Position numbers and translations under genes: made by a program. 6,835 nt of DNA from Chloroflexota bacterium (GTDB lineage Bacteria > Chloroflexota > Anaerolineae > SpSt-600). The notes below the pieces were generated by a model, which was not told the origin of the DNA, did not search any database, and worked only from the letters and a program-made list of their open reading frames with translations. Within the stretch, counting starts at the first letter, position 1. Every line of letters begins with the position of its first letter. The stretch is taken from NCBI GenBank assembly GCA_011041825.1, contig DRAO01000169.1, forward strand, positions 1-6,835, written 5' to 3'. Of the stretch, positions 1 through 5,232 are shown one piece after another.

Positions 1-1509
1 GTTGCGTCCCTTCAGGCGGGGAAACACCTCCACCAAGTAGGCGGGGTCGGGGTTAATCTGCACCCAGGCGCTGTTCCTGCGCCAGCCCTCAAAAGCCTGA
101 CGGATGTGGGGCTTGTCGGGCGTGGATTGGACGTGGTCCTGCACGCTCGCCAGCACCATTCCCTCCAGGCCGGGGACTTTGGAGAGGGCTTCGTCGTAGA
201 GGCGCACGGCTTCCCGCAGGTCCCAGTAAGCGTCCGCCTCCTCGGGAGTGGCGATGTCCGCAGGCCAGGCGCCGGCGAAGACATCCCTTTCGGCCAGAGC
301 GTGGCTCACAGGGCGGGAGTAAACCCGCTTGACGCCGTCCTCGTAGGCTCCCAGGGGGAAGTCCTCATCCAGCTCCAGAACGCCGTCCAGGTCCAAATCC
401 GGGGTCTTGCAGCCGGTGGCCGGGTCCACGACGGTGGTGTAGCGGCCATCGCCATTGCCGTCGTGGAAGATGGGGAAGACGGGATTGGACGGGTCGTAGG
501 CCAGGTCGCTGTAGTCCACCTCCAGGGTATAGGGGCCATAGGCGGTGTAGCGGGGGTTGACGAAGTTGTTCTCGCCCCGCTTGCCCGCCGGGCACTGCAT
601 CCGCACACGCCCCAAATCCACGGTGGCAATCTGGCTGGAGACGGGGGACTCCCACTGGATGATGTAGCGGAGGTAGGGGGCCAGCTCCTCACCATAGAGG
701 GCGGCCACCGCCACCACGATATTGCCTCCGTTGGAGAAGCCGATCAAGCCTATGTTGTCGTGCAGCACGGGCACCGGTACCACGTCGTCAATGGTCCGGC
801 CCTGGTCGTCCTTGAGCTGACCGGCGGCGTAGAGGATGACATCCCGCAAGGCGGCGATGGATTGAGGCCCCCGGTGGTCGTAAACGCCGTCGGAAGAGCG
901 CCCGGTGATGGGGTCCGTGCCGCCGGGGAAGACCAGGGCGATGGTGACCAAATCGTCGGCTTCGGGTGGAAAGTTGTTGCCCAGGAAGCCCGAAGCGTCC
1001 CCGCCCTGGACCTGAACGACCACGGGAGCGCCTTCGGGGTAGCGGGCCTTGCCAGCGGCAGGAGCATAGACCCTGATGGCGAGGGTTCCATTCGGGCTGC
1101 CGGTACTCTCGGAAGGGAGGTTGATGTCCACAGCGGTGAGGGCGGAAGGCATCTTTTCGGACCCAGCCCCAGGGCCAGGAAGAGTCGGCGGAGGGGCCGC
1201 AGGCGTGGTCTGGGGAGGCGGTGTGCCCCTGGGGCCAGGAGCCAGCGGGGCCGGAGGCATACCTTTAGGGCCGGGCCTGCCGGGGGGAACCCCCAGCGGA
1301 GCCTTGGGGCCGGAGCGGCCAGGCTGCGGCACGCCCGGCGTGGCCGTGGGAGCGGCGACGGAAGGGGTAGCCTTCGGGGTGGACGTGGGCGTGGCGGTTC
1401 CCGAAACCCCTGGAAGGCTAAAGGCACAGGCGGAGGCCAAAATCGTTATGCAGATAATTGCGATTGCCTGCAGGAAGAGCCTGGCTCGGAGTAGCTTTGC
1501 GGTTTGCAT
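1..1509 (-). CDS. Secreted lipoprotein with alpha/beta-hydrolase domain (3' end beyond window)
   Basis: Seen: one open frame of 503 codons with no stop, so the C-terminus is missing. The ATG at 1507-1509 has an AAAGGAG ribosome site (1520-1526) with a 10-nt spacer. Residues 1-27 form a basic then hydrophobic signal ending LASA before Cys28, a plausible lipobox, implying export and lipid anchoring. Residues 36-120 are a low-complexity Pro/Thr/Gly/Ala linker. From about 124 a globular domain follows with QGGD at 168-171, a nucleophile elbow GFSNGG with Ser259, and a candidate acid Asp457 in QDHV. His468 or a His past the edge could complete the triad. Between Ser259 and Asp457 lie acidic loops at 350-355 (DGNGDG) and 371-382 (DLDLDGVLELDE), the second matching an EF-hand/dockerin calcium loop. 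Cys306 and Cys367 are the only cysteines after Cys28 in the visible part and could form a disulfide. Inferred: surface esterase or peptidase-like hydrolase; substrate unknown. Confidence 0.85.
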   Translation of the reverse strand, partial: MQTAKLLRARLFLQAIAIICITILASACAFSLPGVSGTATPTSTPKATPSVAAPTATPGVPQPGRSGPKAPLGVPPGRPGPKGMPPAPLAPGPRGTPPPQTTPAAPPPTLPGPGAGSEKMPSALTAVDINLPSESTGSPNGTLAIRVYAPAAGKARYPEGAPVVVQVQGGDASGFLGNNFPPEADDLVTIALVFPGGTDPITGRSSDGVYDHRGPQSIAALRDVILYAAGQLKDDQGRTIDDVVPVPVLHDNIGLIGFSNGGNIVVAVAALYGEELAPYLRYIIQWESPVSSQIATVDLGRVRMQCPAGKRGENNFVNPRYTAYGPYTLEVDYSDLAYDPSNPVFPIFHDGNGDGRYTTVVDPATGCKTPDLDLDGVLELDEDFPLGAYEDGVKRVYSRPVSHALAERDVFAGAWPADIATPEEADAYWDLREAVRLYDEALSKVPGLEGMVLASVQDHVQSTPDKPHIRQAFEGWRRNSAWVQINPDPAYLVEVFPRLKGRN

Positions 1510-1541
1510 AGGCGCTGCTCTCCTTTCTATCCGATTGGGGA

Positions 1542-1572
1542 GGTAGGGACACGGCAACGCCATATCCCTACC
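1542..1572 (-). promoter_or_regulatory. Leader hairpin upstream of the lipoprotein gene
   Basis: An 8-bp outer inverted repeat (GGTAGGGA / TCCCTACC) encloses an inner stem. As minus-strand RNA all 14 positions pair, two of them as G-U (1550/1564 and 1552/1562), around a 3-nt loop at 1556-1558. The same two positions are C/A mismatches on the plus strand, so the structure favours the RNA of the downstream lipoprotein gene. It ends 32 nt before the start codon and leaves the ribosome site free. No U-tract follows, so it is not a standard terminator. It could be an mRNA-stabilising or regulatory 5' leader element, or a protein-binding palindrome. I see no convincing sigma-70 promoter hexamers nearby. 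Confidence 0.5.
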
Positions 1573-1624
1573 AGCTTTCATAAGAAATAACGGTTTAGGG
1601 GCTCAGGAGGATAGCCCTCAAGGG

Positions 1625-1659
1625 AAAAATTCAGGCGGGTGATAAACATCCGCCCGAAT
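1625..1659 (-). terminator. Intrinsic terminator after the DUF5667-type gene
   Basis: Directly after the stop codon at 1662-1664 the minus-strand RNA can form a 10-bp stem (arms 1650-1659 and 1629-1638, one G-U pair) with an 11-nt loop. A run of U follows (complement of A at 1625-1629, the last base shared with the stem) and then CCC. A GC-rich stem plus U-run on the coding strand is the classic rho-independent layout. It separates this gene from the lipoprotein gene. Confidence 0.75.
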
Positions 1660-1661
1660 CC

Positions 1662-2375
1662 TCATCTTTGATCTAAAACCCGCTCCCAGGATTGGGAGAG
1701 CTTCAGCAGAGTCAGGGCATTGTGACGGGTGCGTTTGCTGAAGGCATAGCGGGCGAGCCTGTCCAGCAAGGCCCGCTCTTCTTCCACCAACTTGCGAACT
1801 TTCTCCATAAATTCCTCATCGGCAAACTGGGGATGTATCTCCAGCGCTATCATCAGGTCTTCAGTGGCTCCCACCATCTGGAAGATGGAAGCCTGATCCA
1901 CACGCTGGCGCTTCTCCATTAATTCTACTTCTGCTACCCGACTTTCCGCAATCTGAAGGAGGAGCTCCAGGGTCCTCCTGGGCTTGGGATGCAAACGAAG
2001 CCTGGTTTCAGCAACGGCCACCCGCAGGGGAAACAGCGGCTTGCCGGGTGCACTGTTGACCTGCGTAGCCCACAGGCTGCCCACGATTATCACCACCAGC
2101 AAGGCTGCTGCCACCCGAAGGGCCCATACGATCCAGGCCCTTCGAAGACGGCGACGCTCCATTGCCGAGAAAGCCCCCTCAAGCCTGTAAAGGGTTCTGG
2201 CTCTGGCAGGGGCAGGCATTTCAGCAGGCACACCTTTCTTCACGGCCAGTGCCAGGTGGACCAAAGGCTCAATCTCCTCCCTATACTCAGGATAACGGGA
2301 AAGGGCTGCTTCCATTGCCTCTCCGGCCTCAATGCGTTCCAAGCATTCCTGCAAAATCCTGCTTTCCTCAAGCAT
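1662..2375 (-). CDS. DUF5667-type single-pass membrane protein, probable anti-sigma factor
   Basis: Seen: 237 residues. The ATG at 2373-2375 is preceded by AGAGGTGA, a long anti-SD match close to the start. Residues 1-46 form an acidic helical segment (CLERIEAGEA, then RYPEYREEIEPL). A basic stretch (74-79, RRRLRR) precedes one hydrophobic helix at about 80-103, so the N-terminus should be cytoplasmic. Residues 105-210 begin SAPGKPLFPLRVAVAETRL and continue as charged helices, the pattern of DUF5667. Known of the family: such proteins often sit beside ECF sigma factors in Chloroflexota and Actinobacteria and are proposed sigma regulators. Inferred: the cytoplasmic N-terminus binds the sigma factor encoded just upstream while the outer domain senses an envelope signal. 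No zinc-binding anti-sigma motif (HxxxCxxC) is present; the only cysteine is Cys11. An intrinsic terminator lies between this gene and the sigma gene, so it probably has some expression of its own. Confidence 0.75.
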   Translation of the reverse strand: MLEESRILQECLERIEAGEAMEAALSRYPEYREEIEPLVHLALAVKKGVPAEMPAPARARTLYRLEGAFSAMERRRLRRAWIVWALRVAAALLVVIIVGSLWATQVNSAPGKPLFPLRVAVAETRLRLHPKPRRTLELLLQIAESRVAEVELMEKRQRVDQASIFQMVGATEDLMIALEIHPQFADEEFMEKVRKLVEEERALLDRLARYAFSKRTRHNALTLLKLSQSWERVLDQR

Positions 2376-2429
2376 CGCTCACCTCTCCAACCACCTATCT
2401 GTTTACAAGATTGCACGAAAAAGATCAGG

Positions 2430-2469
2430 AAAAAATTTTTCTGGACGGCAGAGCCGTTGCCCAGAAAAA
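2430..2469 (-). terminator. Intrinsic terminator between sigma factor and DUF5667-type gene
   Basis: Ten nucleotides past the sigma-factor stop, the minus-strand RNA forms an outer 9-bp stem (2461-2469 with 2436-2444: UUUUUCUGG / CCAGAAAAA). A 3-nt bulge (2458-2460) and an inner 5-bp stem (2453-2457 with 2445-2449, ACGGC / GCCGU) close on a 3-nt loop. Six U residues follow (complement of A at 2430-2435). It should reduce read-through from the sigma gene into the next gene. Its core resembles the palindrome at 3602-3642. The rest of the spacer, 2376-2429, shows no clear promoter. Confidence 0.75.
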
Positions 2470-2479
2470 CGCTCCTTAC

Positions 2480-3064
2480 TCACGCCCGGGTGGGCTTCGC
2501 CAGGAGTTTGCGCAGGGCTTTGAGGGCCTTGTGCTGGAGGTTCTTGACGGCCCCCTCTTTCTTGCCCATCACTTGAGCTGTCTCCGCTATGGAGAGCCCG
2601 GCGGCAAAACGCAGGGTGATGACTTGCTGCTGCAAGGGGGTAAGATATTTCATCGCCTCCTGGATTTCCCGCAGCAGCATTTTCCTTTCCAGCACCTTCT
2701 CCACATCGCCGTTGCGGTTTGGCACAGCGTGAGAGACCTCGGAAGGGAGAGGGAACTGGCGGCGGCTTTTTCGCCAGTAGTCCACGGCAATGTTGTGGGC
2801 CAGGCGGAAAAGCCAGGCCCCGAAAGGGGCACCCCGCCAGCGGAAGGAGCCCAGGCTTTCCAAAGCCCGCAGGAAGACCTCCGCCGTCAGGTCCTCAGCT
2901 TCTACAGGGTCGCCGAGACGCAGGCACATATAGCGGTAGATGCGGTCGGCGTAACGTTCGTAAAGGAGCCCGAAAGCCTGGGAGTTGCCCTTCTGCGCTT
3001 CTCTTACCAGGTAAGCCTCATCTTCTTCGAAACTACGGGCCTGATTGTTCCTTTTCTTCAGCAC
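2480..3064 (-). CDS. ECF-type RNA polymerase sigma factor (sigma-70 family)
   Basis: Seen: 194 residues, usual for ECF sigma factors, which carry only regions 2 and 4. Region 2 spans about 28-100, with AEDLTAEVFLRAL at 56-68 (core-binding helix) and PFGAWLFRLAHNIAVDYWRK at 80-99 (-10 recognition). After a short linker, region 4 spans about 139-188, with the helix-turn-helix around 157-178 (LSIAETAQVMGKKEGAVKN) for -35 contact. Start: GTG at 3062-3064, with AGAGG (3071-3075) six nt upstream and an in-frame TAG at 3074-3076 ruling out a longer protein. The start overlaps the end of the channel gene by 32 nt, suggesting coupled translation. Inferred: it directs polymerase to an envelope-related regulon and is controlled by the membrane protein encoded next. 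No target promoter is evident in the window. Confidence 0.92.
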   Translation of the reverse strand: MLKKRNNQARSFEEDEAYLVREAQKGNSQAFGLLYERYADRIYRYMCLRLGDPVEAEDLTAEVFLRALESLGSFRWRGAPFGAWLFRLAHNIAVDYWRKSRRQFPLPSEVSHAVPNRNGDVEKVLERKMLLREIQEAMKYLTPLQQQVITLRFAAGLSIAETAQVMGKKEGAVKNLQHKALKALRKLLAKPTRA

Positions 3065-3575
3065 CTCTTGCCTCTACCGTCCAAGTTGCGGATTCCACAG
3101 ACCTGTTGGGTATCACGTAGAGCTTGCCGTCCTTGCCCAAGATGCGGGTCTTGCGCAGGTCCAAGCTCTGGATGACGCCTTCAACTCCGGCAGCTTTAAC
3201 GGTGTAACCCACCTTAAAATCGGGGTCAGTAGCCAGGAAGATGCCCGCCATCACATCGGAGGTGGTGCCGGAGATGCCCGAAGCCACACCCAGGGCGACG
3301 GCGGCGATGGAACCGGAGATGGCCAGGGCTAATTTGTCGAAACCCAGCACCTGAAGGGAGCCGGAGAGGATTAGAATCCAGCCGGCCACTGTGAGCACCG
3401 CCTTGAAGAGGCTGGCGATGGTGGGTTCCATCTTGGCCGTTTTGAAGCTCCTGTCCAGGATGAAGATGACTATCTTCAGCGCTATCCAGCCACCTATGAA
3501 GGCGGCTATAGCCCCGGGCACCCGTGCCAGCAGGAAAGAAAGCCAGCTTTGAAGAGTGGGCATTATCACTTCCAT
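3033..3575 (-). CDS. Small MscS-family mechanosensitive ion channel
   Basis: Seen: 180 residues. The ATG at 3573-3575 has a very strong AGGAGG (3583-3588) at 7 nt. Hydrophobic helices lie at about 14-38 and 54-78. A Gly/Ala-rich pore-type helix at 82-115 (ISGSIAAVALGVASGISGTT) leads into the beta domain: FKVGYTV at 120-126, GVEGVIQSLDLRKTRI at 130-145 and VIPNRSV at 154-160, the order and motifs of MscS TM3 plus beta domain. Known: MscS channels open under membrane tension and release solutes after osmotic downshock. The protein stops just after the beta domain in a charged tail (172-180), lacking most of the C-terminal vestibule of E. coli MscS (286 residues), so gating may differ or it may conduct specific ions. 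It begins 27 nt after the ligase gene and overlaps the sigma gene, so all three are probably co-transcribed. Confidence 0.88.
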   Translation of the reverse strand: MEVIMPTLQSWLSFLLARVPGAIAAFIGGWIALKIVIFILDRSFKTAKMEPTIASLFKAVLTVAGWILILSGSLQVLGFDKLALAISGSIAAVALGVASGISGTTSDVMAGIFLATDPDFKVGYTVKAAGVEGVIQSLDLRKTRILGKDGKLYVIPNRSVESATWTVEARGAEEKEQSGP

Positions 3576-3601
3576 AGCTCCCCCTCCTCATAAGGAATAT
3601 C

Positions 3602-3642
3602 GTTATTTTTCGACGACGGCGGAGCCGTCGTCGAAAAATAAC
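3602..3642. repeat. Perfect 19-bp palindrome overlapping the ligase stop codon
   Basis: Left arm GTTATTTTTCGACGACGGC (3602-3620), a 3-nt loop (3621-3623), and an exact reverse complement (3624-3642). It encodes ligase residues 479-490 and contains the TAA stop. On either strand the T-run is 5' and the A-run 3' of the GC stem, the reverse of an intrinsic terminator, and no U-run follows on the minus strand. The inner ACGGC-NGA-GCCGT core and the outer T5/A5 runs recur at 2436-2469. Confidence 0.85.
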
Positions 3643-5075
3643 ACCCCTGTTATCCCCAACAGCACGGCAATGTGAAGGTACATCCCGTGAACGTAGAGGT
3701 TATCGAACAGGTTGTGAACCGAAAGGTGGGTGAACACCCCCATTATCCCCACGGCCAGGCCACGCTTCCAGCCCCTGTTGCGCCTGATGGCCCGCCAAGT
3801 ATAGAAGAAGATGGCACCCCACAGCAAAAGATAGCTCACCAGCCCTACAAGCCCCGCTTCGGCGGCGATGTTCAAATAGTAGTTGTGAGAATGACCCAGG
3901 GGTTCGGGCCAGCGGGGGAGGGCATAGGCCGGGTAGACGGGCTCATAATTGCCGATGCCCACGCCCAGCCAGAGGTGGTCGCTCCACATCCGTATGGCTG
4001 CATCCCAGTGAGCCAGCCGTTCTACCAGGGCATAATTCTCATCGGTTATCTCCACCGTGCGCACATCCACCATCCCGAAGAAGGCAGGGATGTCCTGAAA
4101 ACGCTGTGCTACCGCTGCCGGAAACACCCCGACACCTGAAAGCACTATTAAGGTCCCAAGCAGAGCCACTGCCGCCAGGGAAGCGAAGGCCACCCGCCTG
4201 CTGTAAAGGCTCCCTACCACAGCCAAGGCCGCCGCTGCTCCTAACCAAGCCCCCCTCGACCAACTCATCACCAGCGCCGCCCCGGTGAGGGCTGCGGCGA
4301 TGAAGCCCATCATCGCCCACCCCAACCAGGCAAATGCCCTTGCGTTCTCCTCTTGGCCCAACCTCTCCATCACCCAGCCAATCCCCCACCCTGCCGCCAG
4401 GGGCATCGCCAGGCCCATATAGCCGCCGAAGGGGTTAGGCTGCATAAAGTGGCCGTAGGCCCGCATAAAGCGCCCTAATATAATGAAATGCTCCGGGCCG
4501 GTTTGGGTGAAGAACTGGTAAATCCCCACCAGGGCTTCGGCAGCTCCGGCCAGGAGCAATCCTCCTATCACCCAGGGGATTTCGCCCTCCCGCAGGGTGG
4601 TGTAAACTATCAGGTAGAGCAGGAAGACTTCGCCCCATTTGATTAGCTCTTTGAGGGCGTAGCCCAGGGAGAGGGCCTGGAGGGTGGAGAAGAGGATAAC
4701 GCCGTAGAAGATAAGGAAAAAGCCCCACAGGGGGCCTGGCCCACGCCATCGCTCCCGGAGGGCCACTTTCCTGGCCAGCCACACGGCGGCCAGGAGCCCC
4801 AGGAGCAATTCGGTTATCCCTACCTTGGCGGGGCCTATGGGGATTTCCCGCAGAGAACCGAAGGGGATGGAAAGGGCCAAGAGAGGGTATGCCAAAGCCG
4901 GGCGGAGCAGCACCCCGATGGTGAGGATGCACCCGGTCAGGAGAATAAAGGCCCAGGGCAAGGGCAATATGACCAATGCTACCCCGATGCCGAGGGCTAA
5001 CAAGGTGTAGAAAAGGGAGCTCTCTCTAAGAGAGCCTCTTACAGAGCCGCTCAGAGTAAACCGTCTCATCGGCAC
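3603..5075 (-). CDS. O-antigen ligase / polymerase family (Wzy_C) membrane protein
   Basis: Seen: 490 residues with about ten or more hydrophobic helices. Wzy_C-type signatures are R206 in GRFMRAYGHFMQPNPFGGYM (201-220), SWSRGAWLG (271-279), GVGIGNYEPVY (371-381) and GHSHNYYLNIAAEAGLVGL (394-412). The long loop at about 320-395 between helices is typical of the periplasmic/outer loop carrying catalytic residues in this family. Known: members join or polymerise undecaprenyl-linked glycans outside the membrane. Inferred: it builds a surface polysaccharide or glycan; whether ligase or polymerase cannot be told here, and no glycosyltransferases are adjacent. The start is taken as GTG (5073-5075) because AAGAGG (5084-5089) sits 8 nt upstream; the in-frame ATG at 5067-5069 would be 14 nt away. 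The C-terminal 12 codons and stop lie within a perfect palindrome. The channel gene follows after 27 nt. Confidence 0.88.
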   Translation of the reverse strand: MPMRRFTLSGSVRGSLRESSLFYTLLALGIGVALVILPLPWAFILLTGCILTIGVLLRPALAYPLLALSIPFGSLREIPIGPAKVGITELLLGLLAAVWLARKVALRERWRGPGPLWGFFLIFYGVILFSTLQALSLGYALKELIKWGEVFLLYLIVYTTLREGEIPWVIGGLLLAGAAEALVGIYQFFTQTGPEHFIILGRFMRAYGHFMQPNPFGGYMGLAMPLAAGWGIGWVMERLGQEENARAFAWLGWAMMGFIAAALTGAALVMSWSRGAWLGAAAALAVVGSLYSRRVAFASLAAVALLGTLIVLSGVGVFPAAVAQRFQDIPAFFGMVDVRTVEITDENYALVERLAHWDAAIRMWSDHLWLGVGIGNYEPVYPAYALPRWPEPLGHSHNYYLNIAAEAGLVGLVSYLLLWGAIFFYTWRAIRRNRGWKRGLAVGIMGVFTHLSVHNLFDNLYVHGMYLHIAVLLGITGVLFFDDGSAVVEK

Positions 5076-5083
5076 GGGTTAAA

Positions 5084-5089
5084 CCTCTT
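5084..5089 (-). promoter_or_regulatory. Ribosome binding site deciding the GTG start of the ligase gene
   Basis: AAGAGG on the minus strand lies 8 nt before GTG at 5073-5075 and 14 nt before the in-frame ATG at 5067-5069, favouring the GTG. The choice changes the protein by two residues only. Confidence 0.55.
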
Positions 5090-5132
5090 GCCTAAGGCTT
5101 TGCTGGTGGTCCTCTCAGGAAGCGCCCCGTTC

Positions 5133-5227
5133 AGCCTGCTTCCAACAGGCTTTGTGTCCTCAGGCCGGGGCTTCCAGCCCTGGCCAACCCGAAAGCTTCA
5201 TCAACCGGCTTTAGGCCTTCCAGCCGG
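5133..5227. repeat. Cluster of three REP-like inverted repeats in the galK-ligase spacer
   Basis: The 157-nt spacer (5076-5232) holds three small palindromes. At 5133-5151 there are 6-bp arms AGCCTG / CAGGCT. At 5163-5185 there is a 10-pair stem, with one G-T, around a 3-nt loop. At 5205-5227 there are 6-bp arms CCGGCT / AGCCGG. Each contains a related core reading GC(C)TTCCA(G/A)C on the plus strand. None is followed by a U-run on the minus strand, so they are not standard terminators, although the third begins 5 nt after the galK stop. They resemble degenerate members of a dispersed GC-rich palindromic repeat. No convincing promoter for the ligase gene is visible in the spacer. Confidence 0.6.
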
Positions 5228-5232
5228 GTGAT

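Noticed and set aside
306..1427. Minus-strand open frames at 750-1427, 306-695 and 365-655
   Set aside because: They are alternate frames of the lipoprotein gene, Pro/Arg/Ser-rich and without domains. The true frame has no stop before the left edge.
106..1494. Long plus-strand open frame (462 codons) opposite the lipoprotein gene
   Set aside because: It has no recognisable motif and low-complexity Gly/Arg/Val content. The minus-strand frame shows a ribosome site, lipoprotein signal, GFSNGG elbow and calcium-type loops. The antisense frame is a by-product of GC-rich codon use.
1573..1624. Possible promoter with TATGAA as -10 upstream of the lipoprotein gene
   Set aside because: Only four of six bases match and no -35-like hexamer lies at 16-19 nt, so it is not supportable.
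2162..3175. Plus-strand open frame of 337 codons across the DUF5667-type and sigma genes
   Set aside because: It lies antisense to two well-supported genes and the terminator between them, with no coherent domain.
3602..3642. Reading the 19-bp palindrome as a bidirectional intrinsic terminator
   Set aside because: The T-run precedes and the A-run follows the stem on both strands, the wrong order, and no U-run follows toward the channel gene.
5019..5035. 7-bp inverted repeat (GCTCTCT / AGAGAGC) early in the ligase gene
   Set aside because: It is a short repeat of a CT-rich sequence about 40 nt inside the coding region. It could be chance and nothing else supports a regulatory role.
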